64,000 bases of DNA from Lamellibrachia columna. Its lineage: Eukaryota; Annelida; Polychaeta; Sabellida; Siboglinidae. The notes under the pieces were generated by a model. It did not search any database. It was given only the letters and a program-made list of their open reading frames with translations, and was not told the DNA's origin. This document shows, piece after piece, positions 35,078 to 48,400 of this stretch; positions within the stretch are counted from its first letter, which is position 1; every line of letters starts with the position of its first letter. Made by a program: the position numbers and the translations under genes. The stretch is from contig OY759269.1 in the NCBI GenBank assembly GCA_963662155.1, positions 7,904,355 through 7,968,354 of the forward strand, read 5' to 3'.

Positions 35078-35169
35078 ATGGCGGGGCGTATGCGCATGCG
35101 CACTTCTCCCTCCTGTGTCACATGCGCCGAATGCCACGGGGTGGAAGGTTGTGACTTGTTGAACTAAAA

Positions 35170-37677
35170 ATCTTCGCTCATTTGCATATAGTATTCAAAC
35201 GGGGAATTGTGACTGTTATAGTCTTGTCACCTGGGAGTTGTGCTAAAATTATTACTGCACTGCAACTGGACTGGTTGGTCAGTTTGGCTTTGAGTTAGAC
35301 TCGTAAATCCCGCTTAAGCTTCATTACGCAACATACCCAGTTGAATTCTACCCTAATTACGACTTATGTTAATTGCGACATTTTCTGAGCGTTTGGACAA
35401 TATAAGGGTAATTCTTATTACTGTACCTGACACTCAAATGTGGGTGGACGTTCTAACTTAGTGAGCTACAATAAATAGTGTGGCTGCTTAACTATAACTG
35501 TTTCTGTCTCAAACGTCATTCCTCGATTCATTTTCCCGCTCGTATCACTTTAGAATCATCTCGCGAAAAATATAACCTATCTAGTGTCCACTGCTACATA
35601 CCAGCTCGTTTGTGCACGTGTGCTATTTACCTTTGATGAAATCACAGGATAAACTATTAAATTATTGCTGACCGGATCCGGTTAAAAAATCGGCGAAAAA
35701 GGCACAGATGGTCATTCTCAATATATTATGACAAAAAGCTATACACACTTTCGCAAGTTACCTGATCTAGTGATCAAGGTCAAATCTTTCAATGACTTCA
35801 ATAAAAGAACGCCCTCTTATAAAACTGACTGCGCATATTGCTTACACTATTCACACACTACGGATTTCACCATCAACGAACCTGATTTTATTATAGTATT
35901 ATTATCGCTGTAGCGTTGTGCTAATATCAGGGTTCTAGTTTTGATGCTAATGTTGATTTCAGCGTCAGTGGTCTGTCTACGCCTTCACTGACGTGTTTTT
36001 GGTTAGTCGGTATGGCCGGATTAGAACATATTTTTGCGTTGCTCTTAATCTACATCACCATTAGTCGGCCGGAGCCCAGACTATTGACGAACCGTTTCTA
36101 AGAAGGTCGGTTGTTCATTAGGAATGGGAAGTCAGCCACATCAACATCATCGTTTTCACTGATCCGTTTGGTGCATTCTTTATTTTCCTCCATTTTTCTT
36201 GCTATGAGAGGGCTATGTTCTTGCTAAATGCTTAATTGTACATAGCGGGGATTGGTGGGGTTTTCGTTATAGTTGCAATTAGTGAGGAAAATACTGGAGT
36301 TGAATACTGAAGTGAGACTAATGAACACTAAAAGCTGTCAGCCTTAATTGCAATTGCAGGTGAAAGGATGCAATTTGGTGCTGTTTTCAAAGGGGCTTTG
36401 GATGTTATGCACTGGCTGGTCGTATACTGTGTAATCAGGTTCAGGTAGTTCTTCGGTAGTTCTTCAGTCTCATGGACATTCTGGTCGAAAAGTGCACCCA
36501 TGCCCAAATTGTCGACCGAATTCTCTCCGGTGGCACAATCGACGTCCAAAGCGCCCTACATTCGAATCAACACCTTTGAGACACGTCCACAGTGGCATTG
36601 TTACTTCGTTGCAAACAGCAATTAAGTAGATATTGTATTTACAACTGTGTCGGAACCTGGCGACCCGGTTAATCAGTTTCATAATAAGAGATGATATGGG
36701 CCGCTGCACAAACTCTTAGGAATGTCGACTGTTTGGTCTCCCCGACAGTCGGAATTGCAGCACTTAATGAGCTATCGAGTGGGTGTGTTGTAGGGGTTGG
36801 TCGTGTTGTGGTGCACCCACCCACGTTATATTGTGTTTCAAGGCCAGGCGATTATGCAATTTATGTATTTACGAAATGGCAAGCTCAGAAAGATCGAAAT
36901 ACTTCGTACAAACTGCTGTCGCCAACCGTCTTCGTTGTTGTTATATGTGAAATAAATATACTTATCGACTCCACTGGACAGAAGGCATCACGAGGATTAA
37001 AAAAAGAGAATTATGGTCACATATGCAGTCCCAAATTGTTTTTTTTTTGCATGTCGCCGAGAATCCCGTGAATTCCTGCGCTGTTCAAACGAATGCATTT
37101 CGTGGTATTGAATTACCAAGTGTGTGTTTTATGCGATACATGTGTAAGGTTGTTTTACAGTATTAAGAAATCGCATGCGACGTGGCAACGTTAGTTTGTG
37201 ATCCAGTGTTGCCACAATTATACGATTTACGTTCCGCAACTTCGTTTGATTTTCCTCCGACAAAAACTTCATTTCACGCAAACGTTAGTACATACAAATC
37301 ATATAAAAATAACAATTACAATCATTTGTAGCTGTTTTAAAAACATTATTCATTATTTTTTTCTTCTTCATTTACGTTATGGCGATTCTGTTTTATAGTA
37401 GCTGTTCTAAATGTCATCATGCCCAAAAAACTACTAATTAATCTAACACCTGGTGGCAGTGTGCCATTGGGTCATTGGGTCATTCACCTTTGCTTTCCTT
37501 CAGCGTAGTGGTCGTGTTTATCTGATTTACGTTATGCAGATTTACGTTACGGAATTTTTGTTTAGCTTGAATAAATCGACAACAAGGGAACTCTATGGAA
37601 CTTTCTTCATTCGGGGCAAGTAGGGTGTATGTCACTTTGATTACTTTGATTCTTTCATAAACATAAATATTATATCG
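35170..37677. other. P2 upstream flank, no further gene seen
   Basis: Duplicate of the P1 upstream flank. No additional exon, RNA gene or intact transposon was recognised. Confidence 0.6.
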
Positions 37678-39250
37678 AACGAATGGTCTTCGGGCAGTAA
37701 TTGCAGAGTGGTTGAAAGCTTCACATAAAAGTCGAGATGGCGTTGGAATGAACAGGTCTGCCAGGGGATGAAGTGTAAAGCACTTTGAACAGTTCCAAGG
37801 ACTAGATACCACTCTATATAAGAACGAACCTTTACCTTTTAGGAGAGCATTATTATATTAACTAGCAAAAATGCCCATCCCCAGGACGGGATAACTTGGT
37901 AGTTCATACGTGACAGTCATTATAGCAATGTCTACCAAATGCCTCAGGCCAATATGCCATAAATACGCTAGAGATTGTTTAAAGGAACATCAAACGTATT
38001 ACCAGTAACAACCGCGTCCCGCACGTGACGCAATACTCGTTGCATGTTTAAAATGTTGAAGGTCGCGTGAATTTAGACCCATGGATACTTGTGTTGGTTC
38101 TATTAGAATCAGAATCAGAATCATTTATTTGACGATCATATTAAATGCAGCAAATATATATATAAATGAATGCATATTCAGGGAGACTCTTATTAAGGCA
38201 TGCTGTATGCCGTTAGCATAACTGCCACCCTGCTGGTTAATGGATAGTTTAAATACAAATTTATAGTAGCACAATAATTATTGTAGAATAGTAGAATATC
38301 TGTGTATTGCGTATACGTGGGTGCATGCTTTCTACTATAATCTAAAAATTACGCTACGTACTCTCAAACGGGTTACGTACCGAAGTATTCGCCGCGCGCG
38401 CACGCGTGGTTTCCACTAAGAACCCTTGATATACAGGGTATTTCGAAAATATAAAGGCGTTACGTTTCATTCGTGGGGTCGTAGATTAACCCCTGAAAGA
38501 TTGGCGCCCGAGGTGCAAGCCGTCTAGGAAAAAAACGTTAATATATAAATATACGCTAGCTCGATTATAGTTAAATTTGTATATTAAATACTACTACTAC
38601 TAATTATTATTTAAAATATAAGTATTGCACAGTATAGCACTATAGTAATAATTAATGAAAAGGTGTTTGTTTGTTTTGTGGACAAATCGGATGCGATTTT
38701 GTTTTTGTAATTTAGAGGGCGAAGGACCCTTCCCACAGTTTGGCAACATCACTTTTTTGATTCAGCACACCCAGGTCGTCCTAAAAAACCATTGTTAACA
38801 GGTCATTATTATATTAATTAGAAGGGTGTTTATCTATTTCTAAATCTGGCGCCATTATGATTGTTATCATTTAGGGGGTATAGGACCCCTCCCACAGTTT
38901 GCCTACATATTTTTTGGGATTCAGCACCCGAAAACCGCTTCTTGGCATACTTTACTAAAGCAATGCCTACGGGAGGCATAATTGGATTTCGGCACCAGTG
39001 AAAGAGAGGAAATCCCGGGCCATTAGCATCTCCATCTAGGACCACTCATCTACAGTGTTTTGTCCTGTTCACAAACACATTCCGGCGCGGATTGGGCTCA
39101 CTGGCCACCCACGAATACATCGAAACCAAAGCAATAACAACCCTGGATGGTGATGTTGTTGTTGTTGTTGTTGTTGTTGATTTAATTTGCAAATGTCGGT
39201 CTTGCCTCGTAAGTTTCTCCCTCTCGTCGCCACCAATTACGCCAACGTTT
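37678..39250. other. Intergenic with a minus-strand LINE 3' end near 38103
   Basis: At 38103-38130 the minus strand reads CAAATAAATGATTC followed by repeated TGATTC, the kind of A/T-poor hexamer tail that ends some LINEs; how far the element extends to the right is unclear. Bases 38572-38660 recur inverted at 45035-45121. No gene was found. Confidence 0.45.
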
Positions 39251-40556
39251 CAACACCGTTGAACTAACTGAGCCTGTCTTGAATGAGCGTTTGGAGTTAC
39301 GTCACTATGCCTGACATTGTCTGCATGAACCCACGCTCTGGCTCGCACTATAATTATCCAAGACGCGACTAGCTGTTGCCTCCCGCAGAAACACCATTGA
39401 ACCCAATCTACCGTGGCGTACTCTAATTGCTTATTCTCACACGACCACCGAATTCAGTAGACCATGGTTCGTCTCGACAACAACTGAAATACACTGTAAT
39501 CAAATTAAATGGAAACCCAGAATAGACATCAAAGTTCACATAAAGGCCTACATGAAAGTCCAACATAGTCCCATGGTTTGTCATTCTCCTCAGGGCCATC
39601 GTCGAAAGTGCATTGCTTCATGCAGCTGATATCTGGCCTCTCCGGAAAACAACTGGAAAGTTAGCTCGATGTGAGTTACATCAGATTACATCAGATTGCT
39701 CAGGAAGTGTCTAAATATCAGTGTGAAGACAAATAAAAAAACTACGCAGTGACACAGGCCACGCATTCAAACAAGATTCGAATGAGTCGTCTCCAACTAA
39801 CCGGTCTCTGCTATTCTCACAAAAAAAAACAGTGTAAAGATTAATGTTGTGGACATCCACTCTTGGCAAGAAAAAACAGAAGGAAACAGACAACCGTAAA
39901 CCAGACTGGTCTGCGAAAACCTGGAAGTTGAAGTGGCTGATCGTCCACCTTTAATACAACTTCATGAAAACAGTTCGTTGAACTAACTGGGCCTATCCTG
40001 CATGAGCGTCATTCAATCGGTTTAGAGTTATGTCACTATGCCTGACATTGTCAGCATCAACCCACGCTCTAGTTCGCACGATAATTGTCCAAGACACAAC
40101 TAGCCGTTGCCTCCCGCAGAAACACCATTGTCCTCAATCTACCGCGGCGTACTCTAATTGTCCAAGACACAACTAGCCGTTGCCTCCCGCAGAAACACCA
40201 TTGTCCTCAATCTACCGTGGCGTACTCTAATTGCTTATTCTCACGCGACCACTGCATTCAATAGACCGTGGTTCATCTCGACAACAACTTAAATAAACAC
40301 TTATCAAATTTAAGGGATACCCAGAATAAACACAATAGACAGATGTAGAAGAAGCTAAACAACACATGGAAGTCCAACATAAACGGTCCTCTAGTTTGTC
40401 ATTCAGAAAAAAAAGTGTCAAAATTAATCTTGTGGACATCTACTCTTGGCAAGACAAACGGAGGGAAACAGAAAACCGTAAACCAGACTGATCTGTGAAC
40501 ACCCGGATGTTGAAATGGCTGATCTTCCATCCTTAATAAACCTTCATTAAAACAGA
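39250..40556. repeat. Degenerate direct duplication (39250-39978 and 39980-40556)
   Basis: Both halves share, in order, CACTATGCCTGACATTGTC, GTTGCCTCCCGCAGAAACAC, CGTACTCTAATTGCTTATTC, AATAGACCGTGG-like, GTCCAACATA and CCGTAAACCAGACTG. The second half has an extra internal duplication of about 67 bp (near 40090-40230). No protein was recognised; the source sequence may be a transposon fragment. Confidence 0.7.
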
Positions 40557-40575
40557 TGCGCTGGTATACCAATCA

Positions 40576-40870
40576 TGGTGATGATGGTGACGACGATGAT
40601 GATGGTGACTATGACGCTGTTGGTGACAACGAAGATGATGGTGACGATGATGATGATGGTGACGACGATGATGGTGGTGACTACGACGCTGTTGGTGACA
40701 ACGAAGATGATGGTGACGATGATGATGATGGTGACGACGATGATGATGGTGACGACGATGATGGTGGTGACTACGACGCTGTTGGTGACAACGAAGATGA
40801 TGGTGACGATGATGATGATGGTGACGACGATGATGATGGTGACGACGATGATGATGGTGACGATGATAAC
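40576..40870. repeat. GATGGTGAC-type minisatellite (Asp/Gly-rich open frame)
   Basis: Tandem GATGAT/GGTGAC words, with a longer motif (GACGCTGTTGGTGACAACGA) at about 40612, 40690 and 40777. One plus frame reads as an Asp-rich chain and the minus frames as Val/Ile repeats. There is no signal peptide or splice context, so I treat it as a repeat and not as a gene. Confidence 0.7.
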
Positions 40871-41039
40871 GACGACTATCAAATTAACTGTTATTCTAAT
40901 GTTGTAGCCGCTTCACTAAAGGGATGCATTTCTTTGTGTAGATACCTGCGCTTTGTTTATATAAAGAGTGATGGCTTACGTAGTTGTATCCGCTCACTAA
41001 TCAACTGTATTCTTGTGTCTTCACAGGCAATCGATTTTA

Positions 41040-41860
41040 GAAAAGATTTGAGTACAACAATTAAATAAACATTATGTAGCAAATGTTTGAATTTGCTACT
41101 AGTGATAGCGCCATTTGGATAAACCTCGTTCACCACTGCATCTAGTGAAACCGCTAACAAACGCTGGTCTTGTGTAGATCGCACACAGTGGACAGCAGTG
41201 ACAACGTGGCAGGAACGCAGAAGGGGTGTGCACGACGATTCTTGAGACTTTTCCCAAATTTGGGATTTCGTCCAATCGTGTTAGAGCGGGGAAGCACCGG
41301 ACAGTCAATCGTGAGGCTTCGGGTTCGCGTCTACGACGATGCTGTTTCGAAGCTTGGGCAATTTAATTCACTCCAAGTTTGCCTGTGTCTTTCTGAAGAG
41401 ACACAAAAGCTGTTGGACCTTTCTACCTGGTATCTGTTCCATGGGAAGTCAAACATCCTATGCGGGGGTGGGGGGTGTGGTGTGGGGGGGGGGGTGATAA
41501 ACGCGGTACCAGCTGTGGACTATATTTCTTATCCAAACGAAAGAAGCGTCAACCACATGTCTCAGTAAATTCTGCCAACCATCTTGTGTAAGGACACGAT
41601 TGAACGAATTTACAAAAAGTTAAAGATTGTGTCAGATTGTGCACGTCATCATTGTATGCATGCTTTTGTGTGTACATTGATAGTTTTAGCTTATCTTTGC
41701 TTAGTACATTTTTGTTTTAATGAAGTTTAAGCCTTTTTTATACGTTTAATTTTATTACGCACATTTTAGTCCATTTAGTCATTGTAAACACCCTTGATTG
41801 TATTCTGGATATGAGTGTAAAAATAAAGTGCATTATTATTATTACTATTATTATTATCAC
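41040..41860 (+). mobile_element. Probable retroposon remnants
   Basis: Near 41278-41330, GTGTTAGAGCGG and GGGTTCGCGTC are spaced like the A and B boxes of a tRNA-derived SINE, weakly. At 41783-41850, ATTGTAAACACCCTTGATT, AATAAAGTGC and a (TTA)n tail resemble the end of the insert at 19640-19722, so a related LINE 3' end is likely. The 132-codon open frame at 41170-41568 runs through a G-rich run and has no recognised domain. Confidence 0.4.
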
Positions 41861-42169
41861 ACCGCTTTGCGTGCATGCTCAGCGTGTGTCAGATATCGAT
41901 CATCCATTGATCATTCCCTCCTCTGCATCTAAACGACATTGTCAGTTCCAAGATGTGCATCTTTAGCGTTGATGCAATTATCCACCGAAACATATGTTCA
42001 CCCAATTATCCAAACATACAATCAAATGTTATTTTTGATCTAAAGATGTATGGAAATCTATGTAGGTAATATCTACTGGTGATCCTTATATATCCATTTA
42101 GTGTGGAATATATTTATAAATTAATGCTTTTAGCAATGCCGTTCACCATAATATTGCTTTTCTAATCAT

Positions 42170-42450
42170 TTAAAAAATCTCACTTAAACTCACAGGTCTA
42201 TAATTCTCTGACTTCTTTATTTTCTTTCTCGAGAACTTTACTACAAATGATGCCATGTATAATGTATAATGTATAATGTATAATGTATAATGTATAATGT
42301 ATAATGTATAATGTATAATGTATAATGTATGCTACTTTCCATTCAAAAGGAACGGCTCCTTTTTTGACAAATTCAAAACTGTCGCAAGGGGTGAACACAG
42401 TTTCTGTACTGTTTCCATTAGTAATTTTGGTGTAGCAGAAGAAATAAAGA
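42170..42450 (-). pseudogene. LINE reverse-transcriptase fragment, minus strand
   Basis: The minus strand reads ITNGNSTETVFTP, then FVKKGAVPFEWKVAY, matching LKEAVVPFEWKEAN of the LINE at 9790-11690, and past a heptamer array SENYRPVSLS, the conserved NYRPVSL motif. About eleven TGTATAA units (42255-42330) sit inside the coding remnant. Confidence 0.65.
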
Positions 42451-42769
42451 ACTTTAAGTTGCGTTTGTAAAGGAGCAGTGTAGTTTGGATATCGGAAAGT
42501 GTTCATTCTCAGAGGACGATACAACGAATGGACCCAGTTATCTACCGATTCAGTGGCGCATCTAGGATCTCGCAAAGGGCAAACTGGGGGATGGGGGGTG
42601 AGGGAGGATGAGGGGGGTGGGGGAGATGGGGAAGGGGGGCAAGCTTAGTCACCTATTAGAATACCATGTAGTGACGCGACAGGTCACATACGAAAACAAA
42701 TCAAAACGTGCCAAAGGGGCGCCGTGACACAATTCCCCCAAAATACGCTCCTGTACCGACTGTATAAAA

Positions 42770-42885
42770 GTTAGCAGAGGGAATACAAAACAAGAATCTC
42801 GACGAATCTCGATGCACCAATGGCTTCCTTGTCCACTAGCCATTTGAGGTGTCTGGTTTTGGATAACAATCTTGTTAAACCCTTG
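42770..42885 (+). mobile_element. LINE 3' end remnant
   Basis: CCAATGGCTTCCTTGTCCAC, followed by CAATCTTGTTAAA, is the same 3' end as at 15145, 16520 and 26041. Strongly decayed. Confidence 0.6.
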
Positions 42886-43273
42886 CTAAGCATGAAACAA
42901 TATATTTATTTCTATATCCTACCATTTTAATCGACATATGGCGCCACAACTGTCACGTGGTCACGAAGAGACGATGCAAACAGGTGCACATAAGATACCA
43001 CAGGTCAAATAATGGTCGCTGCGATTGTTATCGAGAGAATTGACTTGCGTGTCCATATCTAGATGATTTCTAAAGTAAATCCACGTACATTTGGTCAAAT
43101 TCGGCATTAAATTTTTTTTTGAAATCAGGGCTGGATTTGTTTTTTGACAGTTAGGCCTTTTGTTTTTTATTAACTGATTTACTGATGGTTTACTGATTTT
43201 TACAAACACAATTTACCAGGTATATTATCAGGTCTTTGTAACTATGTAACTACATCGGTGGGTGTAACTTCTT

Positions 43274-43418
43274 CGGAGGGAGGGAGGATGGATGGAGGGA
43301 GGGGGATGGAGGGGGATGGAGAGAGGGAGGGGGATGGAGGGAGGGAGGGTGGATGGAGGGAGGGAGGGGGATGGAGGGAGGGAGGGGGATGGAGGGAGGG
43401 TGGGGGATGGAGGGAGGG
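43274..43418. repeat. (GGAGGGAT)n purine-rich minisatellite
   Basis: Alternating GGAGG and GATGGA words on the plus strand. The Pro/Ser-rich and Gly/Arg-rich open frames over it are artefacts. Confidence 0.9.
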
Positions 43419-43439
43419 ATATATATTATGCATATGCAG

Positions 43440-43880
43440 TCATTCATGTGTATATTTGACTGGAACTGCACAGCCAAAGCGCCTCTCCAGAACATGAAAA
43501 ACACAAAAAACTTTAAGTAAGAAAAGAAGTCCTGCAATGCTATTTTGAGCACAAAGTGTTATATGGATGTGAATCTTTGTCGATGAATAAACAATTAGAA
43601 ATAATACAATCAGAAGATTTTTTTTTAGAAGAATGCTTAGAGTGTTGTGAACAAAAAGTCACGAAGACATTAATAGAACACCTAACAATAAACGGAGGAG
43701 TGCGTGCAACATCAGGAAAGACAAGTATGCTGTCTGGCACCAGAGATGACACAGAGACAACTAGAACATCCAATGACAACGGGAAAGGTTGACGGGAAAA
43801 TATGCAGAGGTCAGCAAAGAAATAGAACCATTGATGGTCTAGCAATCAGTCACATGATCATCCCAGTAGCCCCCGTCCCA
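43440..43880 (+). pseudogene. LINE reverse-transcriptase C-terminal remnant
   Basis: Broken reading of AKAPLQNMKNTKNF, LYGCESLSMNKQLE, an FFLEECLECCEQKVTK stretch, and RQLEHPMTTGKVDGKICRG with IDGLAISHMI. This order is common at the 3' end of animal non-LTR reverse transcriptases. The frame shifts at least three times. A short repeat of CAGTAGCCCCCGTCC follows at 43863-43935. Confidence 0.65.
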
Positions 43881-44702
43881 GTAGCCCCCGTCCCTGTAGC
43901 CCCCGAGCCAGTAGCCCCCGTCCCAGTAGCCCCCCCAGGACCCTCATGATAATATACCATGGTATTTCGTTATATTACATGATATTACCAACTTTACCAT
44001 GACATTACATGGTGAACTGTGATAGACCATGCTTTTCCGTATATAGTGTATGGTAATTCTATGGTATACCGTGGTTTTCCTGTTTAGAAACACCATGGTA
44101 TTTAACCATGGGATACGATGGTATATTTTCATAAGCGGAGTGAGAATTGAGACCCAGAAGCCCCCGGTCGGCTATTCATTAACTCCACATCCTCTAGAGC
44201 ATTCATAATTTATTATGACAATAAAATGTTTATTTATTTTTATACAGTATTATGACATACGGCATAACAATCTAACAACAAACATTGATCAAATAATTGT
44301 TGATTATATTTCTTTTGAAAGGTATAGGCAATTGTAGGTCTTCAGAGTTCCCAATGTGGGTTAATCACTTGAAGCCCCATTTAATTTCCACACGTTGAAT
44401 GGATAGCTCATTACCTAAATATTTAAATACAAAAAGTATTCCTATATGTGATATGGCTATTTTTTTAAAATAAAGGTGAGGCAGAACAATGCATGGAACA
44501 GCCAGGAAGTCTTCCTGAACTGATAATAAGTCCACTAAACCATCTAGCAGCCGGGATTGGAAAGAATGCTTAATGCTAAATTGTTTTGTGGTGTAATCCT
44601 TTGATAGTCCCACAGTTGTCTCACATGTGGAAGGAATCCCATCGTCCCTTGCAGATGACCGACTCACTGAAACAAACAACATACCGCACATTAACAAAAT
44701 AA

Positions 44703-44986
<284 letters not shown>

Positions 44987-45122
44987 TGAAATTTTTTTTT
45001 AAAGTATTTATTATTATTTATGTATATTCATTTATTTCATTATTCATTAATTATTACTATATTGCTATACTGTGCAATACTTATGTTTTAAATAATAATT
45101 ATTAGTAGTAGTATTTAATACA

Positions 45123-46564
45123 CAGTAAAACCTGCCTTAGCGGACACCTGTCCATAACGGACACTTTTGAAAGTCCCGAGTGACTTCCTATTAGTTAGTA
45201 CTGTCCGCTAACTGTCCATATCGTCCACTTGGCTAATGTGGACAACGGACAGAGGATTTGGACACAACAATTCAGTCAACCTGTCGCTTGCGGACAGTCC
45301 AAAGTGCATTGACAATCGCGCGAGTCGGGCTAGCTGAGCCACCGCTGATACGCACTAACTTCACTACGTATATATTCTGTGTGATACCTTCTGCATAATG
45401 TAATCACTAAATAAAATAAATTTGGACCAGATAATGGATTGTGAGTAAGTTTATATTCGGGCTACAACGAATGTTGTTGACAACCAACCGCCATTATTGT
45501 GCGACTGACGTTGACGATGTTGCCGTTTTTATAACAAAAAAGAAAACAAAAGTTATACGTGTGCCTGATTGTTGTCAAGTAACTTCAATAATATACTTTA
45601 TGTTTATATAATAAGAATGACGATAAACATGAAATATGTGTTTATTGCATTTTAATACAATTCCGAATATCCTCGGAGACGTTTTCTGTAGCCTGGTCCC
45701 GGAGTTTCCCGAAATGCGTCATTCCAGAATTATTATACCGTCGAAGATGAACTCGCTGACTTCGCGACTCTGAGTTGACTTGATAAAAGCAACAGCACAT
45801 CAGCCAATAATTCACAGTCAGCCCACCGCTTTCGGGCAGTTCAAAGTGGGACAGTGATTAATTTCATCAACTTAATTTATAGCCCACATCCAACTGACAG
45901 TCACAGTAGCATTGAATTGAATGCGCCACATAATCCGGTATTAGCAGAGTTTACTCCATGCCACAGTTACAATATTAGCGAAATTAGGATCACCGCGAGC
46001 AGTCGAAATATTCAAACCTTGGCTTCTTTTGGACATCAAAGCAATTCCAGCTCGCCTGTTCCTGGGACAGTGACTGATTTCATCAACTAAATTGATGGCC
46101 TACATCCAACTGATAGTCACAATAGCAATGAATTGACTGCGTTATATAATCCAATATTAGATGAGATTACTCTATTCCACAATTATCATGTCTACGATTT
46201 TTTTCTATATTTTTAAAGCACTGCACCGGTACACCACTGGTACACCACTGGTACACCACTGGTACACCACCAGCAGTATACTGATACATGTGCACAGCCA
46301 CTTGATAAGCTTCTTATGTAAACATGACAAGTTTCTTTCAAACGTTTAGTGATATTAACGAGCGTCATATTAACACCACTTGTTGTTCCTGAAAACAAAG
46401 AAACACATTAATTAATGATAGGTCCTGTTTTTTTATCACCCAGCGATTTCTATCGCTCGCGACAGTATCAACTAGCGAACGTCAACGTAATTATTTATAA
46501 TATGATGGCGCCACCTACTGAGTACCCACGTCAGTAAATTATCCACTGTGGACATGTTTTACTG
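45123..46564. mobile_element. Non-autonomous pogo/Tigger-like element
   Basis: The left end reads CAGTAAAACCTGCC and the right end, reverse-complemented, CAGTAAAACATGTCC, so the termini are inverted repeats of the CAGT type found in Tigger/pogo elements, which target TA. The right flank is TA; the left flank is CA, which may be a mutated TA. Inside are two direct repeats of ~118 bp (near 45849 and 46066) containing ACATCCAACTGA and AGTCACA. No transposase frame was found. Confidence 0.65.
46220..46269. repeat. 13-bp tandem repeat (GGTACACCACT)
   Basis: Four near-perfect copies of GGTACACCACT plus two bases, inside the Tigger-like element. Confidence 0.8.
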
Positions 46565-46565
46565 T

Positions 46566-46569
<4 letters not shown>

Positions 46570-46660
<91 letters not shown>
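46570..46660. repeat. (TA)n microsatellite
   Basis: Pure TA run directly next to the right end of the Tigger-like element. Confidence 0.95.
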
Positions 46661-46661
<1 letters not shown>

Positions 46662-47288
46662 CAATTCTACACAATGCTATTAATTATTTATATGCCATGA
46701 AGCAATACATCCCATTTTCTATTTTAAGAAAATGTTTGTATAAGTATATGATGATTAGGGGTATGTTACATCCGTAGGCTTTCCAATCGTATTCGAGAAA
46801 GCAAAACCCACATTATGGGATCGGCGGATCCGTGAACCAATAAAATTATTTTCGTAAGCAAGACGTGCATGGCATGATTGTTATCTTGTATTATGAAAAC
46901 TAAAGAATCATTATATAAAAAATAGGTACTGGGAGGTAGACAGGTACTTACGTTACATTAGGTACTTACATTACATTCAAACACCCCACCAGTAGCGCCA
47001 CATACTCAATGTAATGTAATTTACGATTTCACCGCTGCCACAACTTACATTTTGATTTGCAGATTCTGCACAACGTTATTTCATTTGGCGGTGGGGCGTT
47101 TCAACAAACTCTCCAGCAGTGGCGGCATTTAATGTAATGTGAGCAACTTATATTTGATTTGGTAAACTCGTAATTTGTGTTAATAAATCTCTCAGTTTCA
47201 ATTGCATACAATTGTGGATAGTGTCTGTGTTGAAAATGTGCAAAGGAACAAAACAACGTTCGTTTTTGTTTTAAGCTACGTATACGCA

Positions 47289-48325
47289 AATGCACAGTTG
47301 CAATGACGTAACAAGTCGTAAATTAAACGACAATGACGTTGCCCTGCCAACATCCCACTCCGCACTGTCCATTTTGAATTTATGATCAAGTTGTGGTAGT
47401 GGTGATATGCTGAGTGGAGATACTGTCGGGCAGTTTGGAGTTTGCTAGGCGTATTAATTCATCACTCAAACGCCCCATCAGTGGCGCCACTCACCATTAT
47501 ATCGCTCAAACGCCCCATCAGTGGCGCCACTCACCGTTTCATCACTCAAACGCCCCATCAGTGGCGCCACTCACCATTTCATCATTCAAACGCCCCAACA
47601 GTGGCGCCACTCAACTCACAATTTAACCACTGCCCTGGCACAACGTACAATTCATGTGCAGATTCTGCACATCGTTATTTCATTTGATACACTAATTTGT
47701 ATAAAAAAAATATGTCAACTGCATACAATTGAAAATGTGTCACAATAACATACGGTTTTTTAAAACTATGTTACGCAGTCAAATGCACAGTTGCAATAAC
47801 GAAGCAAGTCGTAAACAACAATCGCTTTGCCAGCCAACCGCTTGTTCATATATCACTCCGTAACTGGCCATTTCGAAGTTATAATCAATTTGTGGCAGTG
47901 GTGATACGCTGCGTGGCGCCACCGTCACAGCTTATGTCTACATTTTATGTGCAGATTCCGCAAGAAATCTACCCATTTTATTTTCATTGCACGCAATTGA
48001 GGATACGTTTTGCATTGAAATTATGCGTTTAGGAACAAAATAACGTTCGGGGTTTGTTTGGTGCGGCGTTACGTATAGGTACTCCCTATACTGAGGTATA
48101 CATCTATGTGCCGCGCAAATGCCCCTGTTTTTGGCCATTTTTCTCTCTCTGTCCGAAGAAACAAAATTTAATTTTTCTCTCTTTGTGCCCCAATTAAAAC
48201 TGATAATTCTCTCTTTCATCGAAGAGGAAATTTCCCAATGAAAACGTTCCGCCCGGGCTTACCTTACATTTATAAATATTTGATAAATTGTTCAATAATT
48301 CTCTCTTGGTGACCCTAAATTTCTT

Positions 48326-48400
<75 letters not shown>

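Larger units (their letters stand above)
23352..37677. repeat. Segmental duplication, unit 2 (carries P2)
   Basis: Second copy of the block at 7859-23228. Unit 2 has an extra LINE 3' fragment (25534-26190) nested in the older LINE and lacks the inserts listed for unit 1. By eye, differences are few (about 0.25%) over 12.0-18.1 kb against 27.5-33.3 kb, and several percent just outside. Confidence 0.9.

Noticed and set aside
42546..42640. A second hAT element starting CAGTGGCGCATCTAG
   Set aside because: Only one terminus is visible; no matching inverted end or 8-bp duplication was found in the G-rich sequence that follows.
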